A stretch of DNA of 64,000 bases. It comes from Gottfriedia solisilvae (GTDB lineage: Bacteria > Bacillota > Bacilli > Bacillales > Bacillaceae_G). The translations under genes were made by a program, and so were the position numbers. Location of the stretch: contig NZ_NETJ01000005.1 in NCBI RefSeq assembly GCF_002128405.1, forward strand, positions 186,001 through 250,000. The letters run 5' to 3'. The notes beneath the pieces are model-generated. The model did not search any database and was not told the DNA's origin. It saw only the letters and a list, made by a program, of their open reading frames with translations. Every line of letters begins with the position of its first letter. Position 1 is the first letter of the stretch. Shown piece after piece: positions 18,552 through 27,451 of the stretch.

Positions 18552-18887
18552 AATGAATCTCCTCTAATTAACTTGCTGCAATTTATGTAATTCTTACAAT
18601 CTATTATACATTTTACCATAATTATCAAGGATTAATCCAATCATGGTAAATAATGAAAAAGTAGTAATAGATTTGTTAGTTAAATCAAATTGCATGTTCT
18701 TAATTGTGGTGGATTTTTAAATTTTGTCATAATAAGTATTTACATTTGAAATCAAATGGTAATGGATTATCTACCCAATTTATGCTAAAATTATTTTGTT
18801 TTGTAGCATTTTGGTGAACAATGTAAATATATGATTTCTAATAAGATAGACTTTCGACTTTTGCAAGCAAAGGAGGTGCTGTCGGAT
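18552..18887. other. Divergent intergenic region
   Basis: 336 bp of AT-rich DNA between the epimerase and the glycosyltransferase at 18888. It must hold both promoters. No convincing palindrome, RNA structure or small gene was found. The region 18831-18887 is open in the downstream frame but lacks RBS support as coding sequence. Confidence 0.5.
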
Positions 18888-20099
18888 ATGTCATCAAAGA
18901 AACGAATACTCTTAATTTCTCAGCATTTTTATCCTGAAATTGGTAGTGCAGCAAACCGAATGAAAAATATTTATTTAGAGTTGCATGCAAAAGGTTATGA
19001 TGTAAAAGTTTTAACTTTAGAGCCTAGATATCCTAGTAAAGAATTATATGAGAATGAACGATTTTGGGACAGTGATTTAAATGAGGAAGATGTTATACGA
19101 ATTGAACCTCTTGTCAAAAAACATTCAACAAGTATTATTAAACGTTTATTTCTTTATTTAGAGGTTATGTTTCGTTTTATCCTCGAAATACTTCGATATA
19201 AGAAAGAAGTAGATTATGTTTTTGTCACGTCTCCACCGATATTTGTTGGAGTGGCTGGATTAATTGCAAAATGGAAATTGAAAGCACCATTAATTCTAGA
19301 TATTAGAGACCTATGGCCTGAATCAATCATTGGTGTTGGAGTGTTTTCAAATAAACTACTACTATCGACTGCTTTTAAACTTGAGGATTTATTGTATCGT
19401 AAAGCAACTAAAATTTTTGTAAATAGCAGAAGCTTTATCGACTATATGAATAGCAAAAATGTTCCAATAGATAAAATATACTTTATGCCTAACTCACTTA
19501 CTGAAGAAGAGCTCAGCATTGAAGTTGAGCAAAAGGCTAATGATACTAAAAAAACTGTTATTTATACCGGGAATTTAGGATTAGCACAAGATATCCAAAA
19601 GTTAATAAAAGTTGCAGAAAAGTTAAAAGATGAAGCAAATATTCAATTTACGATTGTTGGTTATGGTTATCATTTGAATGAATTAGAAAAAGTGATTAAA
19701 GAGAAGAATTTAAACAATATTAATCTTCAATCAGCTAGATCGCGAAATGATACATTACGATTAGTTGCAAATTCGGATATAGCTTATGTAAGTTTGGTTG
19801 ATAAGGATGTTTTTAAAACTGTTTTACCAGGTAAAATTATCGATTATATGTGCGTAAGAAAACCGATAATTGGAGATGTTTCTGGTTATGCAAGTGATAT
19901 TATTCATACGTCAAACTGTGGTATTGTTTCAAAAGAAAATAGCGTAGACGATTTAGCGGACAATATTTTGAAACTAGCAAAAGATGATGAGTTATGCCAG
20001 AAGTTAGGTCAAAATGGATATCAATATGCATATGAACAATTACGTTGGAAAACGAACATTCTTGTTTTAGAAAAAGCGATGGAGGACATCGATGAATAA
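18888..20099 (+). CDS. GT4-type glycosyltransferase (WbuB-like)
   Basis: About 403 residues from the ATG at 18888, which follows AAAGGAGGTG by 10-11 nt. The N-terminal acceptor domain has 'LISQHFYPEIGSAANRM' and a membrane-associating hydrophobic stretch near residues 85-130, followed by 'LILDIRDLWPES'. The donor domain has 'VIYTGNLGLAQDIQKLI' and 'VLPGKIIDYM'. This pattern matches WbuB/WcaI-type transferases, often of amino-deoxy sugars. Its stop overlaps the next gene by 8 bp, so the two are coupled. Confidence 0.87.
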   Translation: MSSKKRILLISQHFYPEIGSAANRMKNIYLELHAKGYDVKVLTLEPRYPSKELYENERFWDSDLNEEDVIRIEPLVKKHSTSIIKRLFLYLEVMFRFILEILRYKKEVDYVFVTSPPIFVGVAGLIAKWKLKAPLILDIRDLWPESIIGVGVFSNKLLLSTAFKLEDLLYRKATKIFVNSRSFIDYMNSKNVPIDKIYFMPNSLTEEELSIEVEQKANDTKKTVIYTGNLGLAQDIQKLIKVAEKLKDEANIQFTIVGYGYHLNELEKVIKEKNLNNINLQSARSRNDTLRLVANSDIAYVSLVDKDVFKTVLPGKIIDYMCVRKPIIGDVSGYASDIIHTSNCGIVSKENSVDDLADNILKLAKDDELCQKLGQNGYQYAYEQLRWKTNILVLEKAMEDIDE

Positions 20100-21393
20100 A
20101 AAAGTTTGTGCATTTGTCTTTAATCATTTTACGAATGATGCACGTGTATTACGGGAATGCTCAGCACTTGTTGAAGCGGGGTACGAAGTAGATTTAATTG
20201 CATTGCATAATTTTGAAATGAAAGACTTACCTAAAAAAGAACATAGAAAAGAAGGTTTTAGTGTCATCCGAGTAAATGATCGTTTACCATTTATTTTACG
20301 ATGGCCGTTTTCAATAGCTGAAGCTGTGAAAGGTATTGCAACTATTAATTTGGTGACTAAGATTTTATCTTTGGTTTTAGTCTTACTATGCTTGTATGCC
20401 TCTCCAATCGCTACAATTGTTACTGTATTGTTATTGATGATCTTTAGTCATCGTATAGTAAGAGTTGCTAGTAAAAGAGGTTATTCAATATTAGAAATGA
20501 CATTATACGGCTTACGTAAAAATTATGATATTTATCATGCAAATGACTTAAATACATTACCACAAGCAATTGTAGGTGCTAAACTGTTTCGTCGTAAGAA
20601 ATTAGTGTATGACTCACATGAGGTTCAATCAAGTCGTTCTGGTTATGAAAATCCTATCTTTGGAAAAATTGAAAAGTTTTTAATTAAGTTCATTGATATT
20701 ATGATTCATGAGAACGATACTCGTGCTAAGTTTACTCAAGAACTTTACGATATTCCTTATCCTGAAGTGATTCATAACTATCCATTTGTATCTCATCCTG
20801 AAAAGAATCAATCAGTAAATCTACATAAATTAGTAGGTATTTCAGAAGATGAACCAATTCTTTTATATCAAGGTGGAATACAAAAAGGAAGAGGATTAGA
20901 ACAAATTGTACAGGCTACACCACAATTTAAACGTGGTATTGTCGTTTTTATCGGTGATGGGAAAATAAAACCCAATTTGTTAAAACTTGTAGACGAGCTT
21001 AATTTACATGATCGTATTAAGTTTATTTCAAAAGTGCCGGTAGATGAATTATTAAACTATACTCGAAACGCGTATTTAGGCTTTCAAGTATTAAATAATA
21101 TTAACTTCAACCACTATTCTGCTTCTTCTAATAAGCTTTTTGAATATATGATGAGTGGGGTTCCAGCAATTGCTTGTAGCTTCCCTGAAATTCAAAAAGT
21201 TGTAGAAGCTGAAAATACAGGAATATGTGTTGATTCACATGATCCTAATTCAATTGCAGAAGGGGTAAATTATTTATTAGATCACCCAGAGCTAAGGGAT
21301 GAAATGAGTCAAAACTGTCTTGTTGCTCGTGAAAAATATAATTGGAATGAAGAAAAGAAAATCTTTATAGACATTTATCGGAAGTTATACTAA
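20092..21393 (+). CDS. GT4-type glycosyltransferase with internal membrane hairpin
   Basis: 433 residues, overlapping the upstream transferase by 8 bp. The donor half is ordinary GT-B: 'LLYQGGIQKGRGLEQIV' near 260-276, 'VVFIGDGKIKPNLL' and 'SNKLFEYMMSGVPAIA' near 345-360. The unusual part is a hydrophobic segment of ~50 residues near 82-125 in the N-terminal half, long enough for two membrane helices, before 'YDIYHANDLNTLPQAI'. It probably works at the membrane on a lipid-linked acceptor. The sugar is unknown. Confidence 0.85.
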   Translation: MNKKVCAFVFNHFTNDARVLRECSALVEAGYEVDLIALHNFEMKDLPKKEHRKEGFSVIRVNDRLPFILRWPFSIAEAVKGIATINLVTKILSLVLVLLCLYASPIATIVTVLLLMIFSHRIVRVASKRGYSILEMTLYGLRKNYDIYHANDLNTLPQAIVGAKLFRRKKLVYDSHEVQSSRSGYENPIFGKIEKFLIKFIDIMIHENDTRAKFTQELYDIPYPEVIHNYPFVSHPEKNQSVNLHKLVGISEDEPILLYQGGIQKGRGLEQIVQATPQFKRGIVVFIGDGKIKPNLLKLVDELNLHDRIKFISKVPVDELLNYTRNAYLGFQVLNNINFNHYSASSNKLFEYMMSGVPAIACSFPEIQKVVEAENTGICVDSHDPNSIAEGVNYLLDHPELRDEMSQNCLVAREKYNWNEEKKIFIDIYRKLY

Positions 21394-21556
21394 TTCATGA
21401 TATTTAACAATTATATGAACATAATACAATTAAGTATAAAAATATTTGAAGTATAAGTAGAATAGAGATAGAATGTAATATGGCGAAATGCTTATATTTT
21501 CACATAAAATTGTCGTTTTATGGCAATGAACTAAATCGAATGTGAGGGAATTTAAA

Positions 21557-22837
21557 ATGAAAATTTGTACTATGGGCTTAGGATATATTGGATTACCAAC
21601 ATCAGCAATGTTTGCTAAATACGGAGCGACAGTTGTAGGGGTAGACCTATTTCCAGAAGTAGTGAATAAATTAAATAATGGTGAAATTCATATTGAAGAG
21701 CCAGGTTTAGGCGAAGTAGTGAAAGAAGTAGTAGAAAAAGGGAACTTCCGTGCTTCATTAACTCCTGAAGAAGCTGATGCTTTCATTATCGCAGTACCAA
21801 CACCTAACAATGACGATATGTATAAATCATGTGACTTAAGTTATGTACTGAAAGCAACAGAAACTGTATTACCATTTGTTAAAAAAGGTAATGTGATTAT
21901 TGTTGAGTCAACAATCGCACCACGTAGTATGGATGATCATGTTAAACCACTTGTTGAAGCAGCTGGCTTTACAGTAGGTGAAGATATTTTCTTAGTACAC
22001 TGCCCTGAGCGTGTATTACCAGGTCAAATCTTACACGAATTAATTCATAACAACCGTATCGTTGGTGGTGTTACTGAGGCATGTTCAGAAGCTGGTGCTA
22101 AAGTTTATGGTTTATTTGTTGAAGGTGAAATCATTAAAACTGATGCTAAAACAGCTGAAATGTCTAAATTAATGGAAAATACTTTCCGTGATGTAAACAT
22201 TGCATTAGCAAATGAGTTAACAAAAATTTGTAACGTATTAGAAATCAACGTATTAGATGTAATTCAAATGGCTAATAAACACCCACGTGTTAACTTACAT
22301 TCACCAGGACCTGGTGTTGGAGGACACTGTTTAGCAGTTGACCCTTACTTCATCGTTGCAAAAGCACCTGAACAAGCTCAAATGATTAACTTAGCTCGTG
22401 GTATTAACGTTTCAATGCCTGAGTACGTAGTTAGCAATGTAAAAGAAATGGTAAGTGGAGTTGAAAATCCAAAAATCGCTGTGTTTGGTGTAACATACAA
22501 AGGAAACGTTGACGATATGCGTGAGAGTCCAGCAATGGATATTATCGATATTCTTCGCAACGAAGGTTTAGAATGTGCTGTTCATGATCCACATGTTGAA
22601 TCAGACACTTTCAAATTATTATCAGCTGACGAAGCGGTAACAGACGCACACTTATTATTAGTTCTTACTGATCATGATGAATTTAAAACAATGAACACTG
22701 ATGAGTTAGCTGAAAAAATGGCTAAACCAGTATTATTTGATACACGTAATTGCGTGAAAACAAATGAGGGAAAAATGCAATTCGTAAACTTTGGTAATTT
22801 ATATACAGTAGTAAATTCTAAAAAGGTTATGGCATGA
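21557..22837 (+). CDS. wecC: UDP-N-acetyl-D-mannosamine dehydrogenase
   Basis: 426 residues from the ATG at 21557, behind TGAGGGAA. UDP-sugar 6-dehydrogenase family: N-terminal 'MGLGYIGLPTSAMFAKYG', 'VESTIAPRSMDDHV', 'CPERVLPGQILHEL', and the catalytic-Cys segment 'GPGVGGHCLAVDPYF' near residue 255, where the 'GHCLAVDP' form points to the ManNAc-type enzyme rather than UDP-Glc dehydrogenase. It oxidises UDP-ManNAc to UDP-ManNAcA with two NAD+. The stop overlaps the ABC permease start by 4 bp (ATGA), linking precursor synthesis and export. Confidence 0.92.
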   Translation: MKICTMGLGYIGLPTSAMFAKYGATVVGVDLFPEVVNKLNNGEIHIEEPGLGEVVKEVVEKGNFRASLTPEEADAFIIAVPTPNNDDMYKSCDLSYVLKATETVLPFVKKGNVIIVESTIAPRSMDDHVKPLVEAAGFTVGEDIFLVHCPERVLPGQILHELIHNNRIVGGVTEACSEAGAKVYGLFVEGEIIKTDAKTAEMSKLMENTFRDVNIALANELTKICNVLEINVLDVIQMANKHPRVNLHSPGPGVGGHCLAVDPYFIVAKAPEQAQMINLARGINVSMPEYVVSNVKEMVSGVENPKIAVFGVTYKGNVDDMRESPAMDIIDILRNEGLECAVHDPHVESDTFKLLSADEAVTDAHLLLVLTDHDEFKTMNTDELAEKMAKPVLFDTRNCVKTNEGKMQFVNFGNLYTVVNSKKVMA

Positions 22838-23640
22838 ATTCGTTAAAAACCGTATTCTCTGAACAATTTAATAATGTATATATGATAGGTAGACTGTCTG
22901 CATATGAGCTTAAAAAGCTCTATGCAAACAGTTTTCTTGGCGGTATATGGATATTTTTAAATCCAATTATCCAAATTGCTGTATATGGTCTAACTTTTGG
23001 TCTTGGTATTCGCGGTGGTGAATCAGTTCATGGAATTCCATACTTCACATGGATGGTATGTGGACTTATACCTTGGTTCTTTATTAGTGGATCTATCATG
23101 CAAGGTTCTAATGCGATCTATGCAAGGATTAATACAGTTGCTCGGATGAATTTCCCTCTAAGCATTACGCCAACATATGTTATTGTTGCTCAATTATATA
23201 CGCATGCAGTATTAATGATTTTATGTTTAGCGATTGTTTCGTTATCTGTTGGAATTAGTAACATCCACCTGTTGGAATTACTTTACTTTATTTTATCAAG
23301 TTTTTGTTTTTTAGTAGCATTGTCTTTTATTACATCAACTTTATCGACAATGATGAGAGACATTCATTTGTTAATTCAACAAACAACAAGATTGTTACTA
23401 TATTTAACACCAGTTTTATGGGAACCAAGTGCGAATGCTCCTGAGTTTCTATTAAATTTAATGAAATTAAATCCATTTTATTATGTAGTAGAAGGCTATC
23501 GTTCAGCATTAATTTATGATGACACTAGCGTCTTCTTATCTCCATTAACACTTTATTTCTGGGGCTTAGTATTAGTAATGTTAGTTTTAGGAACAACATT
23601 ACATGTTAAGTTTAGAAGAAATTTTGTGGACTATCTGTAA
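22834..23640 (+). CDS. tagG: Polysaccharide/teichoic-acid ABC exporter permease (TagG-like)
   Basis: 268 residues of the ABC-2 permease family. About six membrane segments are visible and the segment 'SFLGGIWIFLNPIIQIAVYG' near residues 32-51 is the Wzm/TagG signature. With the ATPase at 23653 it flips a finished lipid-linked polymer across the membrane. It is translationally coupled to the upstream dehydrogenase (4-bp overlap). TagG of B. subtilis is the closest model I recognise; the cargo here may be a ManNAcA polymer rather than a teichoic acid. Confidence 0.87.
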   Translation: MNSLKTVFSEQFNNVYMIGRLSAYELKKLYANSFLGGIWIFLNPIIQIAVYGLTFGLGIRGGESVHGIPYFTWMVCGLIPWFFISGSIMQGSNAIYARINTVARMNFPLSITPTYVIVAQLYTHAVLMILCLAIVSLSVGISNIHLLELLYFILSSFCFLVALSFITSTLSTMMRDIHLLIQQTTRLLLYLTPVLWEPSANAPEFLLNLMKLNPFYYVVEGYRSALIYDDTSVFLSPLTLYFWGLVLVMLVLGTTLHVKFRRNFVDYL

Positions 23641-23652
23641 AGGTGAATGCCT

Positions 23653-24501
23653 ATGAGTACAAAAGTTGAATTTAAAAATGTAACAAAAAAATACAAGATG
23701 TACACTAGACAAATTGATAAAATAAAAGATTTATTTACTTCAAAAGAAAGTGGAGATTTCCACTATGCTTTAAGTGATGTATCTTTTTCAGTTGAATCTG
23801 GTGAAATTGTTGGGATTATTGGATTAAATGGTTCGGGTAAAAGTACCATGTCGAATTTAATTTCAGGTGTTACGATGCCCAATGAAGGGGACGTATATGT
23901 AAATGGTACTGCTTCCCTTATTGCAATTTCTGCAGGTTTAAATGGTCAATTAACAGGATTAGAAAACATCGAACTAAAAGGCCTAATGATGGGCTTAAGT
24001 AAAAAACAAATTCAAGAAATAACGCCAAAGGTAATTGAATTTGCAGAAGTTGGGAAGTTTATTAATCAGCCAGTTAAAAACTACTCGAGCGGAATGCGTT
24101 CACGATTAGGTTTTGCAATTTCTATTAATATAGATCCTGATGTTCTAGTAATAGATGAAGCATTATCGGTTGGGGATCCAACATTTACTCAAAAGTGTTT
24201 AGATAAAATGAACGAATTTAAAGAAAATGGTAAAACGATTTTCTTCATTAGTCATTCACTTGGTCAAGTTAAATCATTCTGTACAAAGGCGATATGGGTT
24301 CATTATGGTAAGATTAAAGATTACGGTGATGTATTACCAGTAACAGCACAGTATCAAAAATTCTTAGCAGATTACCAAAAAATGACGCCAGAAGAGCGCA
24401 TAAAGTTTAAAGCAGAACAATTAAAAGAAAACAATCATGGTTTATTAATGACAAATGATGTTAAAACAAAAAAAGGATTTTTTGATATTTTTAAAAAGTA
24501 A
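23653..24501 (+). CDS. tagH: Polysaccharide/teichoic-acid ABC exporter ATPase (TagH-like)
   Basis: 282 residues. The ATG at 23653 follows AAGGTG by 7 nt; an in-frame ATG at 23647 is also possible. Walker A 'GLNGSGKST', signature 'NYSSGMRSRLGFAI', Walker B 'VLVIDEALSVGD' and the H-loop 'FFISHS' are intact. The opening is strongly TagH-like, with 'LIAISAGLNGQLTG'. It lacks the long C-terminal extension of B. subtilis TagH. It forms the exporter with the permease at 22834. Confidence 0.88.
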   Translation: MSTKVEFKNVTKKYKMYTRQIDKIKDLFTSKESGDFHYALSDVSFSVESGEIVGIIGLNGSGKSTMSNLISGVTMPNEGDVYVNGTASLIAISAGLNGQLTGLENIELKGLMMGLSKKQIQEITPKVIEFAEVGKFINQPVKNYSSGMRSRLGFAISINIDPDVLVIDEALSVGDPTFTQKCLDKMNEFKENGKTIFFISHSLGQVKSFCTKAIWVHYGKIKDYGDVLPVTAQYQKFLADYQKMTPEERIKFKAEQLKENNHGLLMTNDVKTKKGFFDIFKK

Positions 24502-24568
24502 AGCGTAAGTATCAAAATATCATCATGGCTAGTTAACGATAATTTTTTTATATATGGTACTGAAATTG

Positions 24569-24628
24569 CACTCTTTAACTATTGAACTTATTCAAGCAAC
24601 TAGCTTGTCAATAGTTAGAGTGTTTTTT
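24569..24628 (+). terminator. Terminator after the ABC exporter genes
   Basis: CACTCTTTAACTATTGA and TCAATAGTTAGAGTG pair across a 28-nt loop and are followed by six T. Confidence 0.8.
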
Positions 24629-24678
24629 CATAAAATCGCTACTTACTTGCTTAACCCGTTTTAAAAAGGAGTGAGAAG

Positions 24679-27333
24679 ATGAGTAATACAATTTTTGGAA
24701 GAACTAAAAACATTCTAAAAAAAGCTACAAGTACAATATTTGAAAAAAGTAGAGAGAAACGATTCGAAGAAAGATGGATCATTAATTCACCATCTGTGAA
24801 AGTTGAACCTAGATTTACGTTAAAAGAATTTAACGTAAAGTATGAAAATGAAGCATTAAAAAGTGATTCCTATAGTAACCATAAAAAATTATTACTGGAT
24901 TTTCCAGTGAGTAATGGTAGTAAGTATTATTTAAGACATACTGTAAAACTTGGAATTCTTTCAGATAATCCATTCTTTCATACATATGAACCAGTGGCTA
25001 AAACAAAAAGAGTTACAGATCAAAACTATCAAACGATTTCTGAAGAAACAGATTTATTATTAATTGCATTTGATTTAGAAAATTTACCAGCAGAGTGGAA
25101 TGGACTAGGAAGTTCAAAATCAGATGTGGTTCGTAAGAAATTAGTTAAAATCATTCAGCATTTTAAAAGTAAGTCGAAAAAAGTTGTTTTTTATTCCTTA
25201 GATGATACGGACTTATACAAGAGACTTGAGTTAGTCATGAAGGAAGTAGACGCGGTTTTTACAATTCAGCAAAAAAACGCAGATTCGATTTTGTCTGAAA
25301 ATATTAATCAAAATGTACATGTTTTAAAAATGGGAATTAACCCACTAATCCATAATCCAATTGGGACTAGACTTCACAAATATAAAAATAAGTCTGCTTT
25401 ATATGAATATTGGGACCCTAAAAATACGAAGCGAAAAACGATTCTAAATACCTTTATTAACGGATCTATTAAAAGTCAAAATGAAGTAGTGCTTTATGAC
25501 ACGAAATTGAGCCAAAATGAATCTAACGTTTATCCAGAAGACTTACAAAAGTATTTAGCACCAAATGTAAATGAACAATATAAATACTCTTATTTGAAGT
25601 TTTTTCAGACAATCTTTTTGTATAATGAAAATAAAGAAAAATACTTTTCGTACCATCGTAATCTTCATCATTACATGGCATTAGGAAGCACATTAATTTC
25701 CAATTATCATTCTGAAATACATAATCGATTTCCAAATGTATATAATGCATATTCTGAAAGTGAAATTAAGGAAATCTTAAGTAATTATAATGATAATGAT
25801 ATTTATGAAAATCAAATGGCTGGCGTTCGTAACGTCTATAAACAAGATACGATTTTTGATCGTTTTCATGAATTGTGTTCAAAGTTAGAATTAGATGAAA
25901 AGATGCCGCAAAAAAGAATTGCAGTCATTACTGAAGAGAAAACAGAACATGTTCTAAGTATGTTCAGTTACCAAACATATCCATATAAAGATTTATTATT
26001 AGAATCAGAGTTAACTGAATCTAAAAAATCCCAGTATGATATGATTGCCTTCTTTAAAGATGAATACCAGTATGGAGAGTTTTATTTAGAAGATTTAGCA
26101 AATGGCTTTAAGTACACTTTTTGTGATTATATAACGAAAGATTCTTATCTTCATACTGAAGGAATTGAACATAATTATGTGAATCAAGTTAAGGATAAAT
26201 ATTTAACTTTATTTTGGGCTAGTTCATTTAAGGCTTCGACATTATTAAAGATAGACAATCCAATAGACGTAAAAAATGGCTACAGTATTGATCCATTTGA
26301 AGTTGAGGAAAAACCTGTACCTTTAAGCGAACCAAAAAATAAATCATATAAGCTAACAATGATTATCCCAATTTATAACAATGGATTATTTTTATTAAAT
26401 AAATGTATGCAGAGTTTAAAGCGAAGCAGCATGTTTAATGAAATGGAAATTTTGCTTATAGATGATGGTTCAACCGACCAGTTTACGCCAAATATGGTGA
26501 AAAGACTAAGCAGGCAATATGATAATGTAAAGTCTTTCTTCTTTAATGACGGTGGAAGTGGTAGTGCTTCACGTCCTAGAAATAAGGGGATTGAGCTAAT
26601 GACTACAGATTATGTTATCTATTTAGATCCTGATAATGAAGCGGTTTGTGACGGTTATGCAAAATTATATAAAGAAATTACAACAAATGATGTAGACTTA
26701 GTTGTTGGAAATATTTATCGCGTTTCGGATCGTGAAATGCGCTTGAACTATGTGAATGCAGTGAAGAGTGTAAATGACGGTCAAGACATGATTGAAGGAA
26801 ACACGACAAAAATTCTAGTGGATTCAGGTTTTAAAGTGGCAAGTATCCAAGCTTTGATTGCTAAAAAATCATTAATTACTGAAAATAATATTATAATGGT
26901 TGAAGGAGCTGCTGGAGAGGATTCTTTATTCTTTGAAGAACTTGTTACTTATTCTAATAAAATTAAATTAGTTAATGAGGATATTCATATTTATTATGCA
27001 GAAGTTGAAGGGTCAGTAGTAAATACAGTTACTTCTAAATTCTTTAGGAAATATATGATTGTTCAACAACCTCGTGTTAACTTCCTTAACAAACATGGTT
27101 TATTGGAAGCCTATTCAGAAAAACGCTTTGAGGCCTATTTTAAAGACTGGATTTTAGAAAAATTAAAATTGGTGAAACAAAATGAAGCATTAGAATCTGT
27201 AAAGCTTACATGTGAAATCTGGGATTATTATAAAGATTATGTAAAGATTACCTATCCAGTAGTTGCAAGATTTGATGAACTAAGTAAACTTAAAGAGTAT
27301 GACAAAATAATCGCTGAATACATTAATTCATAA
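24679..27333 (+). CDS. Large bifunctional-type glycosyltransferase (degenerate CgeB-like region + GT2)
   Basis: 884 residues. The last ~330 residues are a GT-A family 2 transferase: 'LTMIIPIYNNGLFLLNKCM' near 558, 'LLIDDGSTD' near 592, 'GGSGSASRPRNKG' near 626 and the metal-site 'YLDPDNEA' near 650. The first ~450 residues align by eye with the CgeB-like part of the neighbour at 27452, but the 'FAGSWY' and 'SPTMFANRVFE' motifs are lost. The N-terminal half may therefore be non-catalytic. The tandem paralogue directly follows. It probably adds a repeating sugar or polyol unit; the product is unknown. Confidence 0.8.
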   Translation: MSNTIFGRTKNILKKATSTIFEKSREKRFEERWIINSPSVKVEPRFTLKEFNVKYENEALKSDSYSNHKKLLLDFPVSNGSKYYLRHTVKLGILSDNPFFHTYEPVAKTKRVTDQNYQTISEETDLLLIAFDLENLPAEWNGLGSSKSDVVRKKLVKIIQHFKSKSKKVVFYSLDDTDLYKRLELVMKEVDAVFTIQQKNADSILSENINQNVHVLKMGINPLIHNPIGTRLHKYKNKSALYEYWDPKNTKRKTILNTFINGSIKSQNEVVLYDTKLSQNESNVYPEDLQKYLAPNVNEQYKYSYLKFFQTIFLYNENKEKYFSYHRNLHHYMALGSTLISNYHSEIHNRFPNVYNAYSESEIKEILSNYNDNDIYENQMAGVRNVYKQDTIFDRFHELCSKLELDEKMPQKRIAVITEEKTEHVLSMFSYQTYPYKDLLLESELTESKKSQYDMIAFFKDEYQYGEFYLEDLANGFKYTFCDYITKDSYLHTEGIEHNYVNQVKDKYLTLFWASSFKASTLLKIDNPIDVKNGYSIDPFEVEEKPVPLSEPKNKSYKLTMIIPIYNNGLFLLNKCMQSLKRSSMFNEMEILLIDDGSTDQFTPNMVKRLSRQYDNVKSFFFNDGGSGSASRPRNKGIELMTTDYVIYLDPDNEAVCDGYAKLYKEITTNDVDLVVGNIYRVSDREMRLNYVNAVKSVNDGQDMIEGNTTKILVDSGFKVASIQALIAKKSLITENNIIMVEGAAGEDSLFFEELVTYSNKIKLVNEDIHIYYAEVEGSVVNTVTSKFFRKYMIVQQPRVNFLNKHGLLEAYSEKRFEAYFKDWILEKLKLVKQNEALESVKLTCEIWDYYKDYVKITYPVVARFDELSKLKEYDKIIAEYINS

Positions 27334-27451
27334 TCACTTTAGAAACAGACATGAATATACACTCTTTGCTTTGTTGTATAAGAGTAAAATAAAGAGGAAA
27401 AAATAAAAATACCTCAACAACTTGATTAACCATTTGAATGGGGGAGAAATT

